This document shows, one piece after another, positions 30,364 through 41,159 of a stretch of DNA of 64,000 nt. The DNA comes from Norana najaformis. Its lineage: Eukaryota > Annelida > Clitellata > Crassiclitellata > Hormogastridae. Every line of letters begins with the position of its first letter. Within the stretch, counting starts at the first letter, position 1. The translations under genes were made by a program, and so were the position numbers. The stretch is taken from NCBI GenBank assembly GCA_964023275.1, contig OZ029918.1:18146361-18210360 (forward strand), given 5' to 3'. Below the pieces are notes generated by a model that worked only from the letters and a program-made list of their open reading frames with translations, made no database searches and had not been told where the DNA came from.

Positions 30364-30898
30364 TGTAGCAGTTTTGCCTCCTCTAGCCCTTAGGGACCGG
30401 CGTGACCCCGTCCTGGGTGCATTGGTCTGATTTTGTAGTTAAATGTCCTTGATTTTTCTTTGCAATGTATCTGACCTTGTACCTATTTTTTTATAAGGCA
30501 ATGTATCTACGATGATGCAATGTATCTGACCTTGTATCTACTTTTTATGAGCCTATGGCTCTCAATTTTTTATAAGGCAATGTATCTACGATGATGCAAT
30601 GTATTTGACCTTGTATCTATTTTTTATGAGCCTATGTATCCCGATTTTTTATAAGGCAATGTATCTGATGATGCAATGTATCTAAGACCTTGCCGGTATC
30701 GGCGGACCGCCTATAAAAGGGCAAGACCGCAGCAAGTGTGTGTGCTAGAAAATACGAACCAGCACAGAAAACTGACTCTGTGTAGAATCAGTGTTTGATT
30801 AATTAAACTTTGAAAACGACTCGAGTTGACTTCGTCTCCTGCAGACCATGGCAGCCGTGCCTACGAGGATCGGACACTCCCAGGCCGATTTCGCAACA
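30364..30898 (+). mobile_element. Solo LTR with tandemly repeated U3
   Basis: 535 bp, ends TGTAGC...GCAACA, inserted in LINE D. Flanks CTTG (30360-30363) and CTTT (30899-30902) fit a 4-bp duplication with one change. Internal order: U3 with 79-bp repeats, TATAAAA (30712-30718), then ATTAAA at 30802 as a polyadenylation signal. No internal region or second LTR is present, so it is a product of LTR-LTR recombination. A run of codons starting at ATG 30848 is probably coincidental. Confidence 0.75.
30450..30690 (+). repeat. 79-bp tandem repeat in solo-LTR U3
   Basis: About three units with ATAAGGCA anchors at 30493, 30572 and 30651 (exact 79-bp spacing). Each carries GCAATGTATCT twice and a TTGTATCTA block. 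The last unit is shortened. Repeated U3 modules commonly act as enhancers. Confidence 0.85.
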
Positions 30899-31344
30899 CT
30901 TTTTCAAAACATTTGTATGAGGGAGGTGTAGAAGCAATAAGTCCTGGTGAGAAAGACGACTCATGAAAAGTTTCAACTATCGCAAAAATGTCGAAACTAT
31001 CGGAGATGATACAGTCCTGTATCGATGCTGATTTATTAGTTATTGATCGGGCATTCCAGGAACCGATTCTACATCCAGGAGATTGGTGGATAGGAAGAGG
31101 TGTAGGCTTAACATACAGAAGTTGACGTGGGTGTTGAGTTTTCCTTTGTTGAATTTTCTTTTGTTAGTCCTTGCTTAATTTTAGATAGGAAATGTTGTAT
31201 GGAGTTCTGGAGGACATCAGAATAGGAATCGGACGAGGATGATCTGGATTCCATACAGATAGACGAAAAATTTGCTTTCTGTGCAGACGACCGAAGAGAG
31301 AGAATGTCTGAAGCTGAATAATTCAGGATTGGCATACCAGCTAA

Positions 31345-31600
31345 TTTTCTTTATTCTTTATATAAGTCAAAAATTTCTGAAGTAGTTATTTAGGAACTCT
31401 TTCGCAATCCCGTAATTTCTGAAGCAGTTCAGATATTTAGCAGTTCTTTCGTAATCCCGAGACAGTTTATTTTCTTTATTTTTGTATAATATAAGTCGAA
31501 GAATTCTGAAGTAGTTATTTAGAAATTCTTTCATAACCCCGTAATTTCTGAAGCAGTTCAAATATTTAGCAGTTCTTTCATAATCCCGATACAGAATCCC
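31345..31600. repeat. 125-bp direct tandem duplication
   Basis: Two copies (31345-31469 and 31470-31600) of an AT-rich unit containing TAATTTCTGAAGCAGTTCA and TTTAGCAGTTCTTTC. Within each unit a CTGAAG(T/C)AG motif is itself repeated. No coding potential. Confidence 0.85.
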
Positions 31601-31628
31601 AGGACAAAAGGAAATAAACGGAGCGTGA

Positions 31629-32800
31629 TGTAATGTAATGTAATCAAAAATTTATAAAGCGCCACTTCGAGGTAAACTCCTCAGAGGCGCTCCCGGCCCT
31701 ACAACCCAGAAGCACTGGGAAACAAGAAGGTCTTCAAGCGCTTGCGGAAGAGTGGTAGATAGACTAAGAAGTTCCTGGCGTAAGTCATTAGGAAGCCCAT
31801 TCCAAAAAGCGGGACCAACCACAGCAAAACTTCTGCGCTGGGCCGTAGGTGTTCGGACCAATGGGACAAGCAAGTCACCCCGTACCACCGAACAAAGTAG
31901 TCTACGGCCCGGAATGGAGGAGGCCAAAACACAGGGCTTCTTAAGATAAAATGGGGCGCAACCCTAGAGGCAATTACGTACAAGAGCCAGGATTTTAAAA
32001 TTTATACGCTTCCGGATAGGCAGCCAGTGAAGCTCCTCTGAAATGCAAGCAGAGATGTGGCCAAACTTAGGGATACCTCCGATCAGACGAGCAGCAGCGT
32101 GCAAGACAGATCGCAGTTGCGATATGCAGGAGAGACTCAAGTCAGCAAAGACAGCATTGCCATAGTCAATCCTGGAACAAATAAATGCATGGACCAGAAT
32201 GGTAGCATCCTGGGTCGTGAGAGAGTGGCGGATAGTGCGCAGTTGACGCAGGTGGTAGAAACACGTTCGACAGACATTACTCAAATGCTTCTTCAGGGTA
32301 AGTTCCTGATCCAAAATTACTCCTAGATCACGGACTGAGGAAGAGAAGAAGATATCAGGGAAGAGGCTAAGTAATCTGGCCAGATCAACCTTAGAAAGCT
32401 GGGCGCGGCTGCCAAACCAGATAAACTGGGTCTTACCAGGGTTCAGACGCAGACGGTTTGAGTTCAACCAGGCCTCAAGTGCTTCCGACGCCCGAAGCAC
32501 TTGATGAACAAAGGCGACAGATTCACCCGCTGGGCCATGGATATATGCCTGGGTGTCATCAGCATACTGGTGAGACACTACTCCGGTTGGAGACAGAATG
32601 AAGCTCAGGTCAGCCGTGTATAGAATAAAAAAGTAAGGGAGCTAAGACAGAGCCCTGAGGGAGACCCAAGGAGACCGAGGACCAATCATAACGTGTTGAT
32701 GGACGATAATAGACGTTTGTTGACGTTACTGCGCAACAAACTCTAAATAATAAATCCAGGAAAACCGACAGGAGACGAAGATAAATCGGAACACTCAAAC
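31629..32800 (-). pseudogene. CR1/L2-like LINE, RT and 3' end (5'-truncated)
   Basis: Minus strand. LGLPQGSVLAPLLF (about 32690), YADDTQAYIHG (about 32560, catalytic YADD kept), FGSRAQLSK, VRDLGVILDQELTLKKH, ICSRIDYGNA, LHWLPIRKR, then in shifted frames VRTPTAQRRSFAVVGPAFWNGLP. The 3' end has GGCGCTTTATAAATTTTTG and three TTACA units at 31629-31645. At least two frameshifts. It belongs with the family E elements at 38.3 and 40.6 kb by its similar RT C-terminus. Confidence 0.8.
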
Positions 32801-33752
32801 ATGAACGACGAGCGAATAAGATTATTCAATTAAGCTAAATCGGTAGAAAGCTTTAGTTAATAGCGGAAAATAATAGCTGGAAAATAAAAACACGAGCGCA
32901 GAGATGTGCGCCGCAAAACAATACATTGAGTACGAAAGGCAAGATATGATTTGAACCAGTTAAGGACCAGTTGAAATAACATAATCTAAGAACTTCTATA
33001 GCGCCACTGTAATAATCCTCAAGGCATCAGTCGATGGTCGCTCCTAAGCAAAATCATTGTCGGAGCCAAATTCCACGGTGAGTCCGGGTCTAAAACCACG
33101 GAGGTGTCCAGTAGTATTAATAGAAATCAGTGGGTGTTATAATAATCGTGTCTGTGTTAAAGAGGAAGGTGTAAAAAATACTTTTCTCGAAGCAAGTTTC
33201 AGACATTCTATACAATAATACGCTGTCGAATTCTAGTTTGAAATTGTGAAGTTGCCGAATAGACCAGAAAAACGGTAAGACGACTCCGCCGTTTTTATAA
33301 GACATCTTACAAATCGCCTAGAATAAAAAAACCTAGCCTCTCTTTCACAAAATTCCCGTATGGACTCTGAATAGGATAACCTTGGTAGTCAAGGACGTAT
33401 AATACACAGGACTGGAAAGTGCTTAAGAAACGTCGTGTAACAGAAAATGGCGTCCATGCACCGCAGCGCCTCTGGCGACGAGTAAGTATCTTGCGTTTGT
33501 TTAACGAATGCATTACAGCTTCGAAGAAAAGCGGCGAATTATTTTGTTGAAAAGTTAACAAGTGCCAGTGAAAAAATTAAAACATTATATATTAAATATG
33601 TTCTTTAATGTCTACATTACACATTATTGGGCATTTGATTAAATTTTGAAGCTGTTTAATTTCTCCAATGAACAGGAATCCAATGCAAAGATTTATGTAC
33701 ATGGGTTATATGCTCATATTTTGATTAATCAGTTATGGTTCTAACCAAAGAA
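32801..33752. other. Unassigned sequence
   Basis: No supported gene. Minus-strand ORFs of 62 and 84 codons (33117-33561) show no domain. A stretch around 33420-33480 is GC-richer and could be a promoter or leader, but nothing confirms it. Confidence 0.5.
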
Positions 33753-33753
33753 T

Positions 33754-34191
33754 TGTGAGGTAAGACTTTTGGGATCTTCAAGACAGAAGCAACAAAAGTC
33801 GTAATGTCAACCTTTTATTACATGAACACTTATCTACAGAAGAAACCGTAACTGCGACCGTCCTATGGTGTGGGCACCTGTCGAGTTCCGTCAGGTCCGT
33901 CCTAACTATGTGCTCACTGAAGTACGAAACCGAACTGCTGCTACAGTTCCCTACTATGCCACTACTCCTCTGCTACTACATCTATGCCATAAATACACTC
34001 AGCTTGTCTCCTCTTTCAGCTCCCCGGTCAATCCTTATATAGGCCACTGTGCTCTTAACTGCTGGGTCTCGGAGGCTTAAAGTGCTCTTAAGTGCTGAGC
34101 CCTTAAGGGTTAAGTGTTGCTAAGTGCCATTAAGCACCAGTCCCTAAGAGCTTAAGTGCTGCTAAGTGCAAGTGTGGGGTTATATCGCCAC
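33754..34191 (-). mobile_element. Candidate solo LTR, minus orientation
   Basis: 438 bp flanked by AGAAT on both sides (33749-33753 and 34192-34196). On the minus strand it has a U3-like start, TATATAAGG at about 34037 and AATAAAAGG at about 33812, spaced like promoter and polyadenylation signal. The ends read GTGGCG...CTCAC, or TGTG...CACA if one flanking base is included. No partner LTR is seen. Confidence 0.6.
34075..34175. promoter_or_regulatory. Cluster of TTAAGTG-type motifs in LTR U3
   Basis: Seven close matches to NNAAGTG (three TTAAGTG, two CTAAGTG, plus AAAGTG and CAAGTG variants) within about 100 bp, with CTTAAG palindromes. TNAAGTG is the known core of NK2-class homeodomain sites. 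Regulatory meaning is inference. Confidence 0.4.
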
Positions 34192-34196
34192 AGAAT

Positions 34197-35221
34197 TCTG
34201 AACTCTGAAGCTTTTGCATGTTTGACTCCATGATACCAGTAAGAAGACAATTAATGTAATTTTTAAGCTAATTCTGCATTGTGCAGTGATGAGACAGTTG
34301 AAGAACAAGAAGAAGTTAGAATTTCGAAACGTTTCTTCAACTGCAGAGCAAATTGTTGTTTTGCACATTTTAACTTAAAAAATTTCTGCTTAGTTTCAGT
34401 ATTGAAGTAGTTTCTTTATTCAATGCAACCACTTTCTGCATAGGTTCTTTATTGATCCAGGAACATTTATTAACAAGCATATAGTGTGACTAACCATTGC
34501 AGATCATTGTAATACACAGGCCTACAAATCATTAGGTACAGAAGTTGTCTGACTGACCTAAGTTAGAAATTTTACAGAATAATTTTCAAAAAACCAATGG
34601 TAAGTGTATGTGTAACACAGATGTGATAAATTTGAATCTTCTTGTGTTTTTAAAATGTTCATAAAATTGCTAAAATAACCATTGAAAAAGTTGTAATAGT
34701 CATGATGATGATGATGAAGATGCACAAGCACTGAGACTGCAATCCAACAATACAGAACACAGTTTAACCCTCAAAAAGAACATCTATTTTCATTTACTGA
34801 TCCACATGAATGGAAATCTGAGTTGGCCCATATCGTATGATATTACAAGATAACATTGTAAAGCTCTGATGATTTAACTGCATCCAAACGAATACTGGTA
34901 ACAAGCAAGAACTAGAAGGCAAGCAAATGCTGCCATTCTGTTCGTGGATTGTGGAGCTATATATGTTTCAATTTCAAGACTTTCCGTCTCGTTCTTATTG
35001 AAGTTGTTTTACTCATTACTAGAGTTTGCTTGAGAATCTCCGGCAGTTCATAATGTAGTCTGGTAGTAATGTATACAGTTAAGATGGTATCAAGAACTGA
35101 GGGACAAAGATAATTTTTCAAGTGCAGATGACAAGTCTGAACTATGTCTCATTTAATGCTTTGCAGAACATGAGGCAGGTGAACATTCTTCGTAATACTG
35201 ATCATGAAATGTGATTCTACA
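34197..35221. other. Unassigned AT-rich sequence
   Basis: No ORF, repeat or transposase block recognised. In particular no P catalytic block that would complete the THAP relic to its right. Confidence 0.5.
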
Positions 35222-37170
35222 TCACACAGATATCGAAGAAGCTCTGGCTTTGGAATCCTTAATTTCTGCCACTGATGCTAAATGTTTAGTCTCCTTTAAA
35301 TGCAGCTTTCGGACCTCTCTGACGTAGTACGAGAAGCGACGTTGAGTTTTTTGTCTGGACTGCTGTTGCCAGTTCTTGCCAGAACATACTGCTGGTCCTA
35401 GAACACCAAATAATTGTATGGCACCTAATGTCACACTTCTTCGATACATTAACTTGTTTAGTGTTCTATATTACTGTCAAGCAGGAACATCTGTGACTGT
35501 ATGTATGTGATTGCTTGTATGTATGTTGACTGACTTAAACCATTTCCGAACATGTTACATGGGTCCACAATTGTTGTAAAAATCATTGCGTTAACACAGT
35601 CACCAAGTCACCCATGTGCATGCTTCAGCCGATTGTAGCAGAACCTTTACCGAAGTCACAGTAATTATCCAATATCTTTATTTCAAATAATGTGATCTTA
35701 TTTTTAGCGCTCCACAATTATAGTGCTGTGTCATCACACTTGCCATTTCAAAGTACAAATGTAGGGCAAAGAAACACCTTTACTTTGCCATAGCCAAACT
35801 ATAAGACTCTTTGACCAGACATTTGAAAACACACAGAGACAAAAAGTACATACTTGTGGCTTCCAACGAAATAGGCAGAACTGAGACAGATGGAAGCGGC
35901 TCTTCCAGTGCAGTTGAACTGTAGGCATACGAATGTTCCCCAAGTAGTTTCTTTGCATTTAGTGCAGTCACTACAACATTACATACAATTATAAGAAGCA
36001 GTTTCATGTTTCTACATCAATCTTTCATATGTATGTAAAATAATGTATAGGCCTATAAACAACTATTTATGTATGAATATGCATGTATGCATGTATGTAG
36101 GAATATATGAGTAACCTATGAAAGTTCAAGACCAATGCCCAGTTTTTTACATGATCCAAAATGCAAGAAACATCTGATTCGCTCGTTTAAAATAAAAATA
36201 AACATATCTCTTTGTCGTGAAACCGTCACGTAATAGAAAAATTCACAACGTGCCAGTTTACTGCCTGGTTCTTAAGATTGCTATACATAAACCTATAAAC
36301 CTACATATCATATTTGAAAATAGAAATCAGAATTGTAAAAAGGCTCCCTAAAATTTAATACCTACCTGGTGGTCTTTCAATAGTCTTTGAAACTTCTGAT
36401 GTGTGTGGCATGGGTGGCTTGCAATGGAACTGCAATGTCTTTGGTGGATTTGGTACTTTGAATTTAGTGTTGGCACCACATTCCATACCGGACTATTTCT
36501 CATTTGGCTGTTCATGAACTGCGTCTCCTCGAAATGGTCAGCAAACAATCTACAGTTTGCATAGAGGTACGCCGATGTTCGTTTCAACAGATCTTCACGT
36601 CGACAGAGCTGCACCCACCACCTGCATCTGCCAAAAACATATATAGCAAAGTAAAATTTACAAGCACTTAGTGACATAGTTTTATCTCAGAACAAAAATC
36701 AACCCAATTTGTCCATTGGCTTCCAGTGTTTCGGCGCATTAAATGTAGAATTAGTATGTGGGTGTGACGATGTAAGATGCCAAGATATCACAAAGTTCTA
36801 CATAAGCTTAATACACAAGTGCATATTTCCTGTTTAGATTAATTGCACGCCACTGAAGCTATCGCTTATAAATTACTTACCATTTGCTTTAATTAGTTAC
36901 TGGGAAAATGAATGAAAAGACGCCGATTTCTTCTTTTTAGAATTAGATGTCAGATGTGACTGATTGTAAACACTTTGTATACTACGCGAAGAAGACGTTC
37001 ACTGTGCCTTTCGACGGTTTCGATTACTTACTGTTCTTGCAAACCACTCAAAAGAATAATATCTACATATTTATTATCACTTACCTTTCTTCGCCCTTTG
37101 GAAACCGAAAGAAAGATATTCCTGGTATCTTTTTCTCCGAATTTACGCAACCAATTGCTGAGCACCACAT
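35222..37170 (-). pseudogene. Four-exon THAP-domain gene relic related to P transposase
   Basis: Minus strand. Exon 1 37170-37085: MWCSAIGCVN...SFFRFPKGEER, donor AG|GTAAGT. Exon 2 36627-36366: CRWWVQLCRREDL, LFADHFEETQFMN, NVVPTL, acceptor TTTTTGGCAG|, donor CAG|GTAGGT. Exon 3 35970-35854: ALEEPLPSVSVLPIS, acceptor TTGTAG|, donor AA|GTATGT. Exon 4 from 35397 to the stop at 35222, basic. Phases agree at all three junctions provided one base is restored in exon 2 near 36465; as it stands the frame is broken there. Exons 1-3 align with the THAP domain and linker of the P transposase at 24.2-29.8 kb. No catalytic domain is present: either a truncated P element or a former host-type THAP gene. 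Confidence 0.72.
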
Positions 37171-37590
37171 CGTGTCTGTTGATACCGCGTTTTACTTAAG
37201 GCTCCAAGTTTTAGTCATAGAGGTTATACTCCTTACACATCATTATATCATTGGTTTTACTTACTAGGGCATAGGTGTCGACACGCTTCAATTTCAAACC
37301 GGATATACAACTAATTTGCTTCACTTTCCATTCCTCTAAATATAGATTCCTTGCTTGGTAGTTAACGAAGTTCGATGGTATTTAGATTTAGTCAGTAATT
37401 CATCGATCAAAGTGTGATTTGAATATGCGCACTGTGTCGTTTGTGGAATTCACTGAACTTGACTATCGGGGAAATATCTTCAGTAAAGCCATCATCGCGG
37501 CCGACGTGGACAACGATGATGTAAGACTTACCATGTCTTGTCAAGTTGGAAGACATATTCAGATTCGCATGTAGAAGACAGATTAGCGAA
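37171..37590. other. Unassigned sequence upstream of the THAP relic
   Basis: Would hold the relic's promoter; no clear TATA box or inverted repeat was found. It grades into the satellite at 37591. Confidence 0.5.
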
Positions 37591-38344
37591 GTTTGAAGGG
37601 TTGCTGCGAAGACATTAGTTAATATAAGTGAAATCTGTTAGGGGTTTTGTGTAGTACTATGGGAGGGCGTGTGGTCTGTGAAAAGCTTTCATATCTGTTT
37701 GGATGAGTATGTCATTTCAGCTTGCGAAGTGGCAATATTGCTTATCATATAGCGTAATGCATTGAAATATATGGAAAGTTTGAAGGGTTGCCGCGATGAC
37801 ATTAGTTAATGTAAGGAAATCTGTTAGGGGTTTTGCTTAGTCGTATGGATGTAAGTGAAATCTGTTAGGGCTTTTGTAAGTCGTATAGTTGGGGCATGTG
37901 GTCTGTAAAAACCTTTCATTTCTGTTGGGGATGAGTATGTCATTTCAGGTAGTGAAGTGGCAACATTGCTTACCATAGAGCGCAATGCATTGAAATGAAT
38001 AGGAAGTTTGAAGGGTTGCCGTGACGACATTAGTTAATGTAAGTGAAATCTGTTAGAGGTTTTGTGTAGTACTATGGTGGCGCATGTGGTCTGTGAAGAG
38101 CTTTCATTTCTGTTGGGGATGAGTATGTCATTTCAGCTCGCAAAGTGGCAATATTGCTTACCATAGAGCGCAGTGCATTGAAATGAATGGGGAGTTTGAA
38201 AGGATGCCACGGCGACATTAGTTAATGTAAGTGAAATGTGTTAGGGGTTTTGAGTAGTACTATGAGTGGGGGCATGTGGTCTGTAAAAAGCTTTTGTATC
38301 TGTTGGGGATGAGTATGTCGTTTCAGCTCGGAAAGTGGCAATTG
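37591..38344 (+). repeat. Satellite, about 188-bp monomer, four units
   Basis: Units begin GTTTGAAGG at 37591, 37778, 38006 and 38194 (spacing 187, 228, 188). The second unit carries an internal 41-bp duplication of the GAAATCTGTTAGGG segment. The last unit is cut by the 3' end of LINE E1. Confidence 0.9.
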
Positions 38345-39636
38345 CAATTGTAATCTGACATTTATAAAGCACCACTTCAAGAATAGACTCATCAGAGGTG
38401 CTCCCGACCCGAACCAGTGAGATCGCTGTCAAATAATACAGACTTCAGGTGCTTGCGAAACTGCGGAAGGGACAAACTGAGGAATTCAAGCCGGGAAAGG
38501 CAATTCCAGCTATTAGGTCCAACATAGGCAAAGCTTCTAGGCTGCACTGTAGCAGTGTGCATACGAGGGACAGTCAGGAATCCAAGGGAGGCCGACCACA
38601 GAGTGCTACGGCATGGAACCAAGGAGACTGAAATGCAGAAGTCCTTAAGATATGATGGAGCAGAGCCAATGAGACAATTACGCATAAGCGTTAGGATCTT
38701 GAACTGGATACGCTGCTGAATGGGAAGCCAGTGCAGAGTGTCCCGCATAAAGGAAGTTATATGGCCATACCTGGGGACACCTCCAGTAAGACGGGGAGCA
38801 GCATTGAGAACAGACTGAAGCTTGGAAATATTGGCAAGTGAGAGTCCAGCAAAGATAGCGTTAATAAAGTCCACCCTGGTGCAGATAAGGGCATGAATTA
38901 GAGTAGTAATGGCATGAAAGGAGAGGGAACAGCGGACGGTATGAAGATGACGAAGGTGGTAAAAGCATGAGAGGGAAACACTGTTAATATGATCGGTCAA
39001 GAAGAGTTCCCGGTCCAGAACAACCCCAAGATCATGGACTTTGGAACAGAATAGAATGTCCGGAAACCTCTGGCGTAAGAATGATGAATCAGTCTTAGCA
39101 AGCTGAGCACGACCACCAAGCCAGATGAACTGGGTCTTAGCAGAGTTCAGTTGGAGGTGATTAGAGGACATCCAGAAACCAAGGGCAGATGTTGCGTCAA
39201 GAATCCTCTCAACCAGAGAGGAAGCCGCTTCTGCTGGGCCATGAGCGAAGGCCTGAGTGTTGTCTGTATACTGATGGACAGCAACACCCATGGGAAGGAG
39301 AACCCGTGCCAGGTCGGCAGTGTACAGAATGTAAAGGAGAGGGGCTAGGACAGAACCCTGAGGAAGGCCAAAAGGTATAAGGGACCAGGCGGAACGTGTA
39401 GACCCAAAGATAACAGAATGAGAGTGGTCTGAGAGGAATGACTGAAACCAAAGAAGGGCAGTATCAGTAATGCCAAAAGATTTGTCTAGACGCTGCAAAA
39501 GGATAGAGTGATCCACAGTGTCAAAGGCAGAACTGACATCATAGAGGGCAAGAAGAGTAACCTGTCCATGGTCAAAAGCTCCAAAGACATAGTCAGGCGC
39601 GCCAGTCTTTGTATGCCATACAAATTCTTGTAGCAC
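38345..39636 (-). pseudogene. CR1/L2-like LINE family E, copy E1 (RT catalytic box mutated)
   Basis: 414-codon minus-strand frame: LYDVSSAFDTVDH (D33), FGLPQGSVLAPLLY, QYTDNTQAF, VHDLGVVLDRELFLTDHI, LHWLPIQQRI, SFAYVGPNSWN. The YADD box reads YTDN: the second Asp has become Asn (residue 126), so it should be inactive. The 3' end has ATAAATGTC and an ATTACAATTGCAATTG tail abutting the satellite. 5'-truncated at about 39640. Confidence 0.85.
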
Positions 39637-39940
39637 ATGGCCTCACTGGCCCTCGGCTTTACAACGTTGTCCGAGCCACAACACTGGCCAGGATGCTGTA
39701 TGCCTCTCCAGCATGGTGGGGCTGTGCTGGGGCAAAGGCTGCAGGCTTTGATGCGGAGACTTGTGCATCTCCACTATCTTCTTGGGGACTCCCCAACGTT
39801 TGATGAACTCTGTGGCATGGCTGATGCTCATCTCTTTAAAGCAATCTTGAACAACCCAAACGATATATTACAACAGCTACTCCCGCCAGTTACAACCCTC
39901 AGTTATTCCCTACAGCCCAGCGGTAGAATGGCAGAGGACA
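39620..39940 (+). pseudogene. LINE RT C-terminal fragment, plus strand
   Basis: Frames read AHGLTGPRLYNVVRATTLARMLYASPAWWG (broken after) and ADAHLFKAILNNPNDILQQLLPP, the end of a CR1-like LINE ORF of the same subgroup as 13770-14015. At least one frameshift. It lies head-to-head with E1. Confidence 0.75.
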
Positions 39941-39944
39941 CTGG

Positions 39945-40560
39945 AGAGCGAAGACCAGAGCCGACGCGGATTGCTCCTCTCCCACTCTATCAACAACTCT
40001 CAGTATGCCATTTCTTTGGCTCGAAACTCCCGGTGCATTAAGCGAAGATGGTGGATCCAGTCGAGACGATCGGCAGGATCATGTGTTCGTCGATATCTTC
40101 GCTCATGCCACCTGACATCACGATGTAAAGCGTGGCAGGATCGGTCAAACCAAGGTGCCAACGGTCTCCAACAGGCCCGCTGCGGACGAAGCGGAAGGAG
40201 GTCATCGACGAGGAGGCGAACTGAAGAGTCAAAGAGAGCAAAGAGCTCTTCAGATGAGCGACCAGCGAGGGAGGAGAGGTCCCTGCAGAGAGGACTATTG
40301 TTCAGACCAGCACGGACTGCCTCACGGTCCAAGTTGTTCCAACCACGTACAAGCTGAAGTGCGTATGTTGGCTGGGTACATAGAAAAGGAACCTTGTGTA
40401 GAAGAAGTCCATGATCTGAGAGAGCTGGAGGTTCGATTATAACATCTGAGATATTACAGTCATCGTGGGTGATGACATCAAGCCAGCACATGAGTAGATT
40501 CAGCGACATGCTGAATGAAGTCAAATTGGAAAAGCAGATCGTTGAAGCGGACAGACTCCG
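39945..40560 (-). pseudogene. LINE endonuclease end and linker fragment, minus strand
   Basis: 174-codon frame (40524-40000): LLMCWLDVITHDDCNISDV, LSDHGLL (last endonuclease block), then a linker with LRPQRACWRPLAPWFDRSCHALHRDVRWHERRY, typical of the region between endonuclease and RT. It is out of register with E1 and probably from a different copy. Confidence 0.72.
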
Positions 40561-40589
40561 GAAGATGTGGGTTCTCGAGGTGAATGTTT

Positions 40590-41034
40590 AGGAGGCGTCC
40601 CCAGGTATAGCCATATAACTTCCTTTATGCGGGACACTCTGCACTGGCTTCCCATTGAGCAGCGTATCCAGTTCAAGGTCCTAACGCTTATGCGTAATTG
40701 TCTCATTGGCTCTGCTCCATCATATCTTAGGGACTTCTGCATTCCGGTCTCCTTGGTTCCATGCCGTAGCACTCTGTGGTTGGCGTCCCTTGGATTCCTG
40801 ACTGTCCCTCGTATGCACACTGCTACAGTGCAGTCTAGAAGCTTTGCCTATGTTGGACCTAATAGCTGGAATCGCCTTTCCCGAGGGCTCTGGCTTGCAT
40901 TCCTCAGTTTGTCCCTTCTGCAGTTTCGCAAGCGCCTGAAGTCTGTATTATTTGACAGTGGTCTCACTGGTTCAGTTCGGGAGTACCTCTGATGAGTCTA
41001 TTCTTGAAATGGCGCTTTGTAAATGTCAGATTAC
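40590..41034 (+). pseudogene. LINE family E, copy E2, 3' end, inverted relative to E1
   Basis: Plus-strand frame with GGVPRYSHITSFMRDTLHWLPIEQ and SFAYVGPNSWNRLS, closely matching the minus-strand reading of E1 (38400-38800), and a 3' end TTTGTAAATGTCAGATTACAATTACA. With E1 it forms an inverted repeat of about 440-bp arms with a 1.8-kb spacer. Confidence 0.85.
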
Positions 41035-41159
41035 AATTACAGTGTTGTCGTCTCTCCAACCGAGAGCCATGTACATTTATTTTTTCCAATCCTTCTGGAG
41101 GTGTGATACGCCTTAGATATACACATGCTCTGCCGTTGTCTAAATAGAACGCAGCGAGG

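Larger units (their letters stand above)
29938..31335 (-). pseudogene. LINE 5' ORF and endonuclease remnant (family D), split by a solo LTR
   Basis: Minus-strand coding: MPILNYSASDILSLRSS (31335), a Ser-rich stretch, then in another frame IGSWNARSITNKS and FAIVET (30950-31080). After the LTR, LSGPLGGGLCIIYRD, IIVIYRPG, QILILGDINIH and HTLDLVIVD follow (30350-29938). These are APE endonuclease blocks in order (N, E, Y, D/N). With the LTR removed the frame reads straight through (…CFEKARPIL…), which fixes the LTR position. No reverse transcriptase follows. Confidence 0.8.

Noticed and set aside
30848-30928. Start of a gag ORF at the end of the solo LTR
   Set aside because: No primer-binding site precedes it, the LTR ends inside it, and the frame closes after 26 codons.
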